From positions 248,001-312,000 of the forward strand of contig JAKOGH010000736.1 of assembly GCA_024811115.1 (NCBI GenBank): a DNA stretch of 64,000 bases. The letters run 5' to 3'. The translations under genes and the position numbers were made by a program. Of the stretch, positions 1-17,927 are shown piece after piece (position 1 is the stretch's first letter; every line of letters begins with the position of its first letter). The notes beneath the pieces were generated by a model. That model did not search any database and was not told the DNA's origin. It saw nothing but the letters and a program-made list of their open reading frames with translations. This stretch comes from Terana coerulea (taxonomy: Eukaryota; Basidiomycota; Agaricomycetes; Polyporales; Phanerochaetaceae).

Positions 1-98
1 AGGAATAAGGAAGATGCTCATCGTATCTGTCAAGATGGAAAGATGGTCACATCATTCTTGGGCCCTGAGTCTCTGTCCGAAGCAGTGCGTGCCTACCA

Positions 99-1136
99 TT
101 AAGATCCAGGGACGACGTGATCTATGGTGCCTGTTGTTAGAGTTATTGACGAAAAGATACTCGCATAGAGCTCACCGCCATGGGTATGGATGTCAACAGC
201 GTCACCATGACATACGTGATGCCCTGCCTGAATAACGCTGTCCAAAGCGCCGAGGTGGACGGCAAGTGCTGTCGACGCATTCCAAACACAGTCATGGCTA
301 GGATAATAATATCCCATACTAATGCTGTGGTGATCAATCAATGTCGACCAAGAACCTCATGATACTATAGGGACAACTCACTGAAAATAAAGAAGATGGA
401 CAACGTTGCCCGTGCCCCGTCTGTGACAATCATGCAGAATAAATTCTGGGGATCCAACCGTGTCTTGACTCCTACAATGCCCACTTTGTGTAAATGATAA
501 GTACAAGTCATCCGTAGCAAGTGGGGTAAACAACTCACGAATGAGCGCGTACACCAGATGCACGACAACGAAAAATCGGAGCGTCCAAGCGACTGGCCAG
601 ATGTCTTTCCACAGTGTGATACTGATCAACTGTATCAGGGATAGTCTGTATTGAATAAAAATGGCGGTATACGTACGCACGTAGAGCGAGGTTGCTACTG
701 GCAGCCACAATGGCAATATTACCGGTGAGCTGTCCGAAATACGGTCAGGTTGCAATTTTTTCACAGCCAAGCGACATACCGAAATCAGCCTCATAAAGCC
801 TGTTTCGCCTATGCCAGTGCAGGACACAAGGGGCAGCACCTTCAGGCGCACCATTGCTGCTCTACAACGCGGAGCCCGTCAGTTTCCTTCCACCTGGTCG
901 GTGCTAGTCGAAACATGGGCACTGGAGCTTACATGCCGATGAGCAGAGCCAGGTTTGCATATCGGCCCGAGCAAAATGGTACCTAACGTCGCATCAATGA
1001 AGCAGACATTCAAGGCGGCTAACGGACATACGTGAACAAGTTGGAATCTGGTCCTGCGGGCGGCCACCGACGCCCAGCAGGCCAAACTCTACGTCGCGCA
1101 AGGACAGCGCAAAGTACCACCTACAACATATATCTT
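99..1136 (-). CDS. DUF6533-like multi-pass membrane protein, copy A (degenerate or multi-exon)
   Basis: I see scattered minus-strand exons resembling the fungal DUF6533 family of putative seven-helix membrane proteins, whose function is unknown. The likely C-terminal exon (about 143-337) reads VWDIIILAMTVF, then SALWTALFRQGITYVMVT. This matches the family's pattern of a helix, a short loop, then a 'LL-RDG-YF' helix. A middle block (about 378-854) carries TLWKDIWPVAWTLRFFVVVH, and an N-terminal piece near 1085-1135 reads WYFALSLRDVEFGLL. The same three landmarks recur in the same order about 2.5 kb downstream, so this is one half of a tandem pair. Frames change between pieces and I could not join them into one clean model. 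It may be a pseudogene. The family call is inferred from motif shape only. Confidence 0.38.
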
Positions 1137-1139
1137 TTA

Positions 1140-2480
1140 ATAAAACGTCAAAACAGACATGCGGCAAACATGACATACGCGTAGACACCAAGGATAAACA
1201 CCGACATCTGCGCGAACAGGAACGCGGTGAGCTCCTGGACGGCCGGGCTCTGCCAGTCGACCATCCTCGATCTGACGCGGGCTGCGTGGTGGCAAGGATG
1301 GGCAGGCCAGGGGGCCGCGATGGAGAGACGAAGAGAGGGACGGACGGCGAAAACAAACCCAGCGAGCGTGCGGTAGAAGAAGCCGGCGCGGCCCCGATGC
1401 GTGCATCGCGATTTCCATCTTCATGTGCCCAGTGATTGACACGCCGCACGGGGCTTGTGTAGAACGAAACCTTCATGATTGCCTCGGCGGGCATAGCGCC
1501 GCACGCAGGACGGACGCGCTGCGAGCCGTGCGTTGGCGGCCGACGTCGCTTAGGGACAGGCGCTGCGCTAGACGGCGGGCACGGGGCACCAGCGCGGCCT
1601 GGCAGCGGGCCAGGCGTGCCTTTTGCGGCATGGCACGCATCCTGACAGGATCTTGACGGACTGTCCCACACCACGGTGGCGTATTAGGATGGTGATTGTG
1701 CTTCCGCACTCTGTAGAAACAGGAACGGCGAAGAGAATGACGCGTCCAGGATGCACCGGGCACATCCCAATCCTTCACAGGAACCCTGTACAAGGCCACG
1801 TTCCCGCGCTGTGCCGCAGCCGACTTGTTGCAATCAATGAGAAGAAGAGATGTTATACTGATACATGAGTGGCCAATGAATGGGGAGATGTACGGCTGTT
1901 GATATTGCTCGAACACATCGCTCGGTTTCGCTCGCCAGCTGCGTGAATAGGGTCGAAGGGCGCGTCTGGTATCTCAGCAGAATTACGAAGGCGGGACCTG
2001 CGGCACGTTCGTCGTTTAAACACTAACTCGGGTTGCAAGCGAAGGTGACGCACAAGGAGACATCGATATTGGTGGTTAGGTAGCCAGATGGCCGATGCTG
2101 CTCCGTTCCTCCCGCATCACTCGTCTGGGCAATGCGAGACGGAGGCCTGTACATAGCATGGAATATTCCAGTAAGATCTAGACGTATGTAGAAGGCGAGC
2201 AAGACGACATACAGCTGCTCCTCTGGCTCCCGGGTCTTCAGCAGAGACGTAACTGCGGCCGACGAGGCAATAACGCTGAAGGAGACCGGGGTTCAGGAAC
2301 CGACCAGGGGGCAGAGCGAAAGACATAACCTTATGGTGTTGCCTGTGCAACGCGCCAGGGTCAGTCAGGGATTCTTGACAGGGTTAGGATACTCGCCGGG
2401 GAGGATGAAGAACGTGACTAGAATATCTGCGGTTCGGTCAGCGCCACTGTGAGTTCGGCCGAAATTTCAGATGACTCACA
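1140..2480. other. no gene recognised between the two DUF6533-like copies
   Basis: The 1.2-1.7 kb part is GC-rich and open in several frames, but no frame shows recognisable motifs or a consistent exon pattern. It may include upstream or decayed sequence of copy A. I see no repeat structure or RNA gene. Confidence 0.4.
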
Positions 2481-2482
2481 GT

Positions 2483-3549
2483 TCAGCTCGAGCCACGCCA
2501 TAATCTGGAGCGTTCGGTTGGCAACAGCCCGTTAGAGTATAATAGGGGGTCACCTACTGTCATTGGTATATTCGTAACGCAGGCGATGCAGACGTAGCCG
2601 ATACCTTGCGTTAACAACGCTGACCACAGCGGTGAATGCCTTGCGCTATGCTGCCTGCATAACGCGGCGACAGTGAATATAAGGATCAAGGAATCCCACA
2701 GTATGGCTTTTAAATCGAGAGTCAGAGCTGTATCCTGAGTTAAGCTAGGCACACGTACTGTAAAGATAGAACGATAGCAGCTCGCGGTGCGCCCGGCCAA
2801 AGTCGACCGTGCAGCCCTGGGTTGTGGGATCCCATTCGATGCCGAACCCAGTGAAGCCCACTGGTCGCAACTCATCAGCCTCGTGCCGGTCTGAGAGTCA
2901 TTGTTGGACGTACACTGAATACAAAATACCCAGTGAGCTAGGCAGAGGGTGCCGAGGAGCGTTTTGACGTATTTGTTGTGCTTCCACAGCGTAAATCTGC
3001 AGCACGTCGATAGGAGCACGCATATAGCAAGGTGGGAAGCAGAACCTACGCCCGTATCTGCAAGTTTGTGCTCGCGGAGACCAGGGACATGTTGCCTAAG
3101 ATCTGCAGGCAGTTGAGTCACGGATATGTTCAAGACAAGGTATTCACAACGCACTGCTAATGCGATCATTGCCTCTAGAAAATTAATTAGCATGACAACG
3201 GCGCCAGTAAAGCATTCTGCGGTCGCTCACTGCTTCCGGTACTATTACAGACCACGGACATAAGCTCGTTCAACTGATTCATGACAACACTGCATACATA
3301 TTGACTTAGTCGGAAATTGGCATAAATATCGGTACTCACAGCATCATCATGGTCGTGAGCAGGCAGTACCGTCCAAGCAGATACGAGAGCTTGACGGTCA
3401 CGTAAGGACAAGGAACGTTGTCTCAACGACGCCCAAGTGCTTACAATGGCCCAAGAGAACTTGATACGGCCTCTAAGCAGGCCCCATTCAACGTCGCACA
3501 ACGTCAGTACGAAATACCACCTGTTCGAAAACATCACTGTAAGCGACAA
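2483..3549 (-). CDS. DUF6533-like multi-pass membrane protein, copy B
   Basis: This is the tandem paralogue of the copy at the window start, also on the minus strand. The N-terminal exon near 3437-3549 reads WYFVLTLCDVEWGLL, parallel to WYFALSLRDVEFGLL in copy A. A long frame at 2483-3193 holds FTLWKHNKYVKTLLGTLCLA followed by HWVFCIQ, which looks like the cytoplasmic loop and next helix of the family. It then holds LWDSLILIFTVAAL and SPLWSALLTQGIGYVCIACV, the last two helices. Likely introns separate these blocks. Hydrophobic segments suggest a plasma or organelle membrane protein of unknown function. Copy B keeps a longer continuous frame than copy A and is the better candidate for a working gene. 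Exon borders are not resolved. Confidence 0.42.
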
Positions 3550-3559
3550 ACGTCAACAT

Positions 3560-4512
3560 AAAAGTGGGGATTTACAGATAGGCTCCAGAGACGAAGAGGA
3601 TCATCTGTGTGAAGAGCCATCCGCAAAACGCGATGACTTCCGGTTTCTGCCACTCGACCATCGCGATGACGAGCGGCCTAGCTTGCACATGTGGCAACGG
3701 GAGACAACGCGGAGTGTCGGGGCGTCGGAACTGCAGCATATATGAGGCTGGATTACCTTCCTGTTTCCCTGCATAAACAGGGCGTCATGAAAGTGAGCCA
3801 TACATCATGATCATGTCTTTCCCTTCATAGATTCAGCGTTCGCAACAAAGGGCTCATAAGGGCCGCTATACTGCGTCTTTGCATTCGGAGCCGTCCCACC
3901 CGACCGCAGAAGGCGCGTCATGCTTCCCGCTAGCATGCGACTGCCGACAGCCTATTTGGCAGCGGCATAACTGCGTACAATTCAGTAGCCTTAAATCGGA
4001 CTGACGGAGTGAAGAATCTTCTCAGCTGACGGGACCCTTGGGAGAGTTGTGAAGCCTTTTCAATTATGAGGGTGCGGGTGTGTGAGGTATCGCAGGACTG
4101 GATCATCCAGATATATCACGTAGAGTACAGCGTCATAAGAATCAGGTCGCAGCTGCATGGGTAGTGTTTGAAGCCTGAAGTTGGCCTGAGGGTGAGAGAA
4201 CGAAAGCAAGGCGGAGACAAAGCCGAAGATGGCGGCGGAGAATGCCGCGCGGAGCGCCCATTCCTCGCTCCGCTGATCCGCGGATTGTGGGTTTGGCACT
4301 CGGCGTCTAGTTCCTTCGCTCATGGTCACTTCTTTGCATCCCCTGTCTTGCACACTTCGACTTGCAACCGAGTAAGCTCCGTCGCAGTGGTAAGTACTGA
4401 GAGAGCTTGTACCCTTATTCAATGCTCAGTGGCTTATGAACCTTTTCTGACCCCGCAATAAGTGTCCCAGCCGTTCTTGTCATCAGCCATTGACGCTTAT
4501 AGTGTAGTTCCA
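3560..4512. other. intergenic; one weak small-membrane-protein ORF
   Basis: No solid gene is seen. On the minus strand an ATG at about 4324 (context gaccATGAGCG) opens a frame with a hydrophobic stretch, WALRAAFSAAIFGFVSALLS, that could be one membrane helix. It has no recognised relatives and may be chance. Confidence 0.2.
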
Positions 4513-5845
4513 ATGGCGAAGTAAGTTTGCTTCATGTTGCCCTTTCTCGGTTACTAAAAGCATCGTTGAAGTATCTATGATCTTCCACAAGAGCTGCTGG
4601 ACCGAATTATCGACCACCTACACTCAGATCCGAACTCCCTTCGATCATGTTCGCTGACTCACATGTCGTGGACCGACACCAGCCAAATGCATCTGCATTC
4701 CAGTCTATATCTCGATTGGGAGGATTCAAAAATATGGGAGGATTCGGATCTCTACGCCAATCCCGCAATAGCGCGCTACGTGCGTACTTTGACCATTTAT
4801 TCCGACCCCCCTCCATCTGCCGGGCGAATATGGAAGAGCATGTTGGGAAGTACTCAGTCGGCTGTCGAACGTCTCCGACCTGGATATTTCAATACTGAAC
4901 TGGGATTATTGCGAAACCGAGGACCGCGAAGCCATGTACTCCACCTTCAGACACGTCAAAACACTGCACATAAGCCAATGTGGCTTTCGGCACGCCGAAG
5001 ACCTCCTCTTTTTCCTTACCGCCTTCCCTAAAGTCTCCGAACTCGACCTTGACGATGTCGATTTTGATCCTATTCCATTCTGGAGCAGCAGTCGCACTTC
5101 ATACCCGCGTCAAACTCTCAATGAAGTCCCTGGGCATATGCTTCGCAAGCTCACGTTACACTGGGAGGATTTCGATGATGAGGACGATATTCCCGGTCCC
5201 ATCGAGCTAGTGAAACCTTGGATTGCAACATTTCCACGTATCATACAAGGCGGGTTGCATCTAGAGTGGTCATCCAATATTGGATTTCATGTTCTCCCGG
5301 ACTATCTGCGCGCAATTGGCACCGCCTTGACCGAGTTGAATGTCACAATCTACAGCGGCAGCACTGAATGTGGTACGAACTCCGGACGATATTATTCTTA
5401 CTTTTCCTTCACTAAACTATTGACTGTAGTTGATTTTGGGCTGCAGGAGTGCACGGAGCTAAGCACTCTGCGAATCGGGCGGCTTTGTCGGTCCCCTGAA
5501 GACATAAACAACCATGAAAGCGACTATTCATGGGTGCCGCGCATGCTTGCAGAGGTTAATTCTGCAAAGCTCACAGCAGTCGTTTTGCAGCTCGATGGCA
5601 CTACTTTTCAGGACTTTATGGCCCTCGAATTCCAGCTCATCGACGCTATTTTCACGAGCCCTATATTCTCCCGCACTCAGCTTATAGTTTCGTTTTCTAC
5701 GCGGGGGTTCCAGGAGATGAATGCAAAGCAGATCGGGGAGGTAGAAGGCGTGACGGAGTTTATGACAGTCCTCCAACTGATCATCGGACAACTGGCGTGG
5801 GTTTACAAAAATGATAGATTCTTGCCCTCAGTACATTTTCATTGA
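4513..5845 (+). CDS. F-box protein (LRR-like C-terminal region), one apparent frameshift
   Basis: Substrate-adaptor type F-box protein; such proteins link targets to SCF ubiquitin ligase through Skp1. The start is ATG at 4513: two codons, then a 51-nt intron (4521-4571, gtaagt...gaag), then the F-box DLPQELLDRIIDHL..LRSCSLTHMSW. It continues with ARYVRTLTIY, a strand motif common at the start of the repeat region in agaricomycete F-box proteins. The C-terminal part (4934-5845) is leucine-rich, with phrases such as HVKTLHISQCGF and VSELDLDDVDF, and ends at TGA 5843-5845. Between the two parts the frame moves by one base. Dropping one G of the GGG at 4845-4847 gives a smooth IWKSMLEVLSRLSNVSDLDI, so this is probably a sequencing slip or a very young frameshift. 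The target protein is unknown. Confidence 0.65.
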
Positions 5846-6194
5846 TTTAATCATCGTCCTCTTGTGCTATTTGCTTGGACTCTCTTCAAGTGCGGTGGCA
5901 CCAGCTCTGCCGGATTTAATTGAACCAGACACCCCTAACGTTGCTATGCTACTAGGGGAAAAATATCATATATTATAGGAACTAAGTGTCGTGGTGCACT
6001 CGCTCATAGGCAAAATTTTTATGGACTACCAGCCTCTAGCTGGCAGCCATCGTCGACCGACGATCGAGCGAGACATGAATGCATACAGACCGGGAAGCGC
6101 CCATAAACAATTGTGGCTCGGGCGCCTACGCGCCGCAAGCCGAACCGCGAGCTCGCCGTCTGCCCGCTCACAACTTTTGTCTTCGCCCACCGCC

Positions 6195-8668
6195 ATGTCG
6201 AGCTCCGTCGCGGGGCCGTCGACGCCCATGCGTGCGCTGCCGTCAAGCCTGGCCCTGCGCGCGACGCCGTCGAGTGCCTCCGGCGGTGCAGGCGTACGAG
6301 CCACTCGTCAAGAACGTCCTCCGCCAACGCCTGCTTTCGCGCATATTCTTGTACTCGGCCGTCTTCGTCTGGGGCATTGTGGTGTTGGCGTCCACGCTGC
6401 GTCAGGGCGGTATAGGAAAGCTGGGACTCGTAGGGGTGCTTGTGAACCCGTTCTTGCCACGTACACTCGCACTTGCGTTCACGATTTGGTTGGTCGGGGT
6501 GGTACCGGTGCTGGTGGCGAGGAAGGCCTACTTGACTGGTGAGTGGCTTGCGTGCTGTGACGTTCTATACATGCTCAGTGGTATGCAGCTATACCAACAC
6601 CTTCTCCATCCCCCTCTGTCGTATTCCATGCTTCTCTGAGCAAGGCCAGCACCCTCCGCACACTCGCGGTCTATATCGCGTCGGCCTCATTCCTCACGTT
6701 GGTTCACGTCCTCACGGCCCTCATATTTGAAGTCAAAGCTGGAAAAGATCCACGCTTGAATCTGTTTGTAAAATCAAGGTGCGTTCCGTAGCTTGCAGGG
6801 TCGATGCATTGTGGTTAATGATCTCCAGAAAGCATCCCTATTACTTGAACGGCCGCCTTCTATACCTCGCCTTCTCGCAAATATGTCTGGCAGCATTATG
6901 CGTACTCCGGAATATCATGATGGACCGCGTGTCTGTACGGTGGACGGGTGCCATGTCAGTAGTGAGTCCTTTCTGAGGTATTGCTGTGAACCCCCGTCGA
7001 CCATTCCTTGCAGCAGAGGAAGAACGAGACGCCATCATTTATGCTCGCTAGGGTCATCACAGTGGTCTTGAGCGCACTGTTACTTACCGCCATGGGAACA
7101 GCTGCGCACATACTGCTGTTCGGCCTCGCCAGGTCCATTGTCCTCCCAATACTCTTCAAGATCCCCTTCTTGTCGCGTGCCTTGCGGCCATTCCTAGCTC
7201 ATTTTCTGCGCGGGTCGTTTTCCTTCACTCTCCTCACCAAGAATGCGGGCATTGTCTTTCGCGCTTTCATGCTCGGGTTCATGTCTGTCGCCACTTGGGA
7301 CTTTGCTGAAAGCTTATTTGATTCGTACGTCGCGGAGGTGAGCCACCAGAGCGTGCTTTGACTTCTGTGCTTACCCTACACATGTAGCCAGTCAACGTCG
7401 CTGAGAGTACCGCAGACCCTGTTGTGACTGCGGTTTCCGGGACCACATCTACGGACCCTTACTTCAAACATTTCGCATACGCCGAATTGGATCAGATAGC
7501 CAACGACGAGTCCGACAGTGGTTCCGCGAGACGAGTAGCGCTATTTACAGATCAAAAATATAACCCAAGTTTATGGGCAACACTGGTCAGGGAAACTCTT
7601 GTGACACTTGGACACGACTATCAACTATTGCTGAGACGAGGCGCAACACCAACTCTAGGTGAGTATTTGCCAGACGTATTTACACCGCTCTACTGACTAT
7701 AGTCCCCAGCGCCGCTACCCGCCGCGCCCACCAAGCCTGTCAACTCACCCCCACAAGTACCCAAGACGCCCTTCGTGAAGGGCCCGGTGCTAAAACCCGC
7801 ACACACCTCCCCGCTGCACTCCGCGTTTGACACCATCGCGTCAGACGGCACCCTCGCCACCGCCGTCGCCTCCACCGCGGAGGCCGGCGCGTCGCACATC
7901 CCGGAGCTCTTCCGCTCGGTGATGCCCTCGCAGACGGCGCGCGTCGCGGAGAAGGCGGAGGAGGCGGCCGAGGCGGTGAAGAAGGCCGAGCAGGAGATCG
8001 GGCACCTGGCGGCGCTACCGAGCCAGTGGACGGCGGGCGCGCTGGACGAGGTCGTGAAACGGTTACCCCAGGTCGTGCTGGACGGCGCGAGTCGGTTTGA
8101 GAAGTGGTGGACGCGGGAGCGCGTGTATCGGGTGGTTGAAGCGGCGCTTCCGAACCGAAAAATGGACGGACTTGCAGCTGACGGTGAGCCTGCTCGACCA
8201 ACCTGCTCATCTTCTAGTCGATTAAACGAAATTGTCCCTTCAGCGCTGTCTGCCTTGGTTTCCGCGTCGCTCACAGAAGACCGATACGGCGTCGTCCAGC
8301 GCGACATACCTCGTATCCTGGAAGCCCTGCTGTCCTTCCCTGACCGCGATCGAAGAATACCAAGCCGAAATCAACGCGCAATATCCGCTGCCCTCGCCGG
8401 AAGAGCTCAACAAACTCAGCTTCGCGGAGCAGGCTGTCAAGCAGGAGCTTGCACTCGACGTGTCGAGAGCGGGAGACGCCCTCAGCGAGGTTGCCGATCG
8501 TGAGTGATAGCTATGCTTCAGTATGAGGGGTTACTGAACAAGGGTGATCATGTAGCATTAAAGGACGGCATTGTTAAGATAGTGAGGACGTTTGGGGAGA
8601 AGCTGTCTGCATTCAAGTTCCCTCCAAGAGTCGCGAGGAAGCTGCAGGGGTTCGCTGACTACAACTGA
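6195..8668 (+). CDS. NDC1: Nucleoporin NDC1 (transmembrane ring of the nuclear pore / spindle pole body)
   Basis: NDC1 anchors nuclear pore complexes, and in fungi also spindle pole bodies, in the nuclear envelope. About eight exons are seen. The N-terminal half has roughly six membrane helices: LLSRIFLYSAVFVWGIVVLA; LPRTLALAFTIWLVGVVPVL followed by ARKAYLT; TLRTLAVYIASASFLTLVHV; LLYLAFSQICLAALCVL; and two in the exon at 7014-7337. The soluble half has the family signature RRVALFTDQ..PSLWATLVRETL..LGHDYQLLLRRG (7388-7658). It ends FKFPPRVARKLQGFADYN, with stop at 8666-8668. Visible introns include 6539-about 6644, 6779-6828, 6962-7013, 7338-7387, 7659-about 7702, 8184-8243 and 8500-8555. Two one-base frame changes are needed: near 6270-6285, between the N-terminal SSSVAGPSTPMRALPSS and AYEPLVKNVLR, and in CCC at 8338-8340. 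The N-terminus is therefore tentative. The 313 bp after the gene hold nothing I recognise. Confidence 0.78.
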
Positions 8669-8981
8669 GCGGTCGTTCCGTTATCTTAGCTCAACATGCA
8701 TATTTGAAGCTGCTGTCTTCTGTAATGTACTTTTCTTTGGCCTTCACATCTCAAGAATTTGGTCTTAGAATCCGTGGTCTGACGTCGTGAACGCTCATCA
8801 GGCAATGATAGCGAGTAAAGATTCCATTTTCGACCGGCCGGTGAAAAGTCAGACGCTGCGATGGATGCAACTAAGGCACACAATTGATGACAAGGGTCCG
8901 TGTTAACGTTGCGTCTATGCTTCTAGGTGACGATGGATGGATATGCTATATATGCTGCCAAACCCGGAGAAGCGCATCGCC

Positions 8982-12393
<3,412 letters not shown>

Positions 12394-12400
12394 TATATAA
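12394..12400 (+). promoter_or_regulatory. TATA box of the dual-specificity phosphatase gene
   Basis: TATATAA lies 54 bp before the ATG at 12454, after a pyrimidine-rich stretch and before CT-rich sequence where transcription could begin. Position and sequence fit a fungal core promoter. Confidence 0.5.
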
Positions 12401-12453
12401 CGACCCTCACTCGCCTGCACACTCGCTCTCTAACGATTCTTCACGCCCCAACC

Positions 12454-13195
12454 ATGAGCGTCCTCTGCGAAACGAGCCCTACCTCCTCCACCTTCTTCCG
12501 GGACGAGCCCCGGTCGCCCAGGTCCCGCACCTCCTCCAAGACCGCAAACATTCTGCGTAACAGACCACGACCCATACCCAACTCCTACTGGGCAACCCCG
12601 TACCTCGTGGCGTGCGAATTCCCGTATTGCCCACTCACGCCGGCGGACATTGCTCGTAAGAAAACGAAGCAAAAGCTGGATGCCCTGCTGCTCGCCGGTG
12701 TCCGCACCTTCATCGACCTCACAGAGCCGCACGAGCTCTTCCCATACGCCCCGCACCTCGCATCACGCTGCCGGCTGCTGAACATCGACCCTACCGAGGT
12801 CCAGTACCACAACTTCCCCATCCGCGACAGGAGCCTCCCCGAGAGCGTTGACCTCGTCAGGGAGATCATGGAGGTGCTGAGAGAGAATGAGCAGCGGGGC
12901 AGGATCTGCGCGGTGCACTGCAGAGGTGGGATCGGGCGGACGGGCTTGGTCGTCGGATGCTGGCTGGTCGAGTCAGGGGTCGCGCGCGACGGCGCACATG
13001 CCCTGCAGCTTATCGCCGACGAGTGGAAGATGGTCGAGAAGTACAAGCGGTTCCCCTGCAGCCCCGAGACCGGCCCGCAGTTTGAGTTCGTGAAGACCTT
13101 CACGCGAATGCCTCTGGCTTCTGCAATGTGCGTCCCGTTTTCATTTCCGCATGCACAAACCTTCTAAACCACACCTTTGTTTTAGGTCTCACTAA
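12454..13195 (+). CDS. Dual-specificity / tyrosine protein phosphatase
   Basis: Cysteine-based phosphatase of about 230 residues. It starts at ATG 12454 (context accATGAGCG). A Ser/Arg-rich N-terminal tail of about 45 residues is followed by the domain: PNSYWATPYLVACEFPYCP, LLAGVRTFIDLTEPHEL, YHNFPIRDRSLPESVDLV, and the active-site loop AVHCRGGIGRTGLVVGCWL. The loop contains the HCx5R motif with catalytic Cys and Arg, and general-acid Asp candidates lie in the IRDRS loop. The last intron begins GTGCGT at about 13127 and ends at 13185. Splicing there leaves a short end (AM-S-H, stop 13193-13195); reading through would give a different 15-residue tail. The substrate is unknown. The gene sits between two alpha-glucosidases, but nothing in the sequence ties it to sugar metabolism. 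Confidence 0.8.
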
Positions 13196-16744
<3,549 letters not shown>

Positions 16745-17015
16745 CGTCCGAAATGCGAATTGTTTTTCGGCATATAAACGCTAGCACTTCTGGCCTGTAA
16801 GATATCTACCACACGTACGGGCAGGTCAAAGAGTTGCCGACCATACCACAGACGCCGAGATTGACATGCGTCGACGCCACAAAGCTGCTGGCTCCCCTCT
16901 GTTACGACGTCATAATCCGGTAACCCGGGCCGGGACGGTCTTGCAATTGCTTCAGCTCGATATCAGCGTTCCAACCCTAACCATCACGTCCTCACTCGTA
17001 TAATACTAAACAATC

Positions 17016-17790
17016 ATGTCTCTCGACCCCTCTCCAACGTCGTCTCTTCACTCGAGCGATACCAAGTCATCCCGGATGTGATCCCGCAGTCGGTTGGCTT
17101 CGCACCTTCCCATCTCTTCTCCATCCTCTACCCGTTCGGAGTGGGCAAGGAGGTCCTCCTCGGAAATGAGTTCACGGTGGACGAGACGCAAGACGAGCCG
17201 GTTGTGAGCTTTGCGCCGATGAATATGCCAGTCGAGCAGGCGGATAGCAGAGGAGAGGAGGGAGGAGAGGTCGGGAACCCGGCGTATACGCTTGTGATGA
17301 TCGACCCGGACGTACCTTCTCGAGCAAGCCCTGAGTTCAAGAGCTTCAGGCACTGGGTAGTGCGTCCCTATCCTTGCCTATTGTTTTGCCTCAAGCTGAA
17401 TATCTACTATGCGTGTAGGTGACTGGACTTAAACCACCTGCTGAGCCTGGCACAGCGAGCACCACCTCGAGTTCGGCTGCATTGAAGACCCAAGCCGCGA
17501 TTACACCGTATCGCCCGCCAGGACCTCGCTCCGCCTCAGGCGTGCACCGATACAGTGCGTGATGCGTTCCGGTCAAGTGATTGAAAGGCTCATTATTGTC
17601 CACCGTAGCGTTCTTACTCTTCTTAGAGCCACCCTCATCTACTCCTCTGCAAATACCTTTAGATTCGCCGGAACATGGCTCGACTCTCGAGGAGCGAAGA
17701 AGCTGGGATGTGTGGGCTTTCGCGGAGAAGTATGGGCTGAAGCTTGTTGGGGCAAACTTCCTAACTTTGCGAGCCGCGGAGGGCGCGTGA
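17016..17790 (+). CDS. PEBP-family protein (phosphatidylethanolamine-binding / carboxypeptidase Y inhibitor like)
   Basis: Small ligand-binding protein related to yeast Tfs1 and plant FT, which bind phospholipid head groups or inhibit proteases and kinases. Exon 1 starts at ATG 17016 (MSLDP) and carries RYQVIPDVIPQSVGFAPSHL, EVLLGNEFTVDETQDEPVV, SFAPMNMPVEQAD, and the ligand-pocket motif YTLVMIDPDVPSRASPEF..FRHW. Exon 2 (about 17419-17554) has TGLKPPAEPG and ends GVHRY. Exon 3 continues VFLLFLEPPSS and ends AEKYGLKLVGANFLTLRAA, stop 17788-17790. The D-P-D-x-P-S-R and G-x-H-R motifs are both present. After MSLDP the frame is one base short: the CCCC at 17027-17030 would need one more C to continue into LSNVVSSLERYQ. 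A signal peptide is not evident. Confidence 0.75.
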
Positions 17791-17927
17791 GGAACTGTAT
17801 AAGCTAAGTGGTTAACGGATGGTTCAGGTGCCTCGCGTCGGAGTAACACATGCCGGAAACAACACTCTTGAATATTGTACATTACATGTTGCCGGGTCAC
17901 CAATTTCTTTCATGGCCTATACGCTCC

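Noticed and set aside
994..1674. 226-codon minus-strand frame in GC-rich DNA
   Set aside because: Apart from its last 40 codons, which overlap the DUF6533-like N-terminal piece, it is Arg/Pro-rich without motifs and overlaps other equally open frames.
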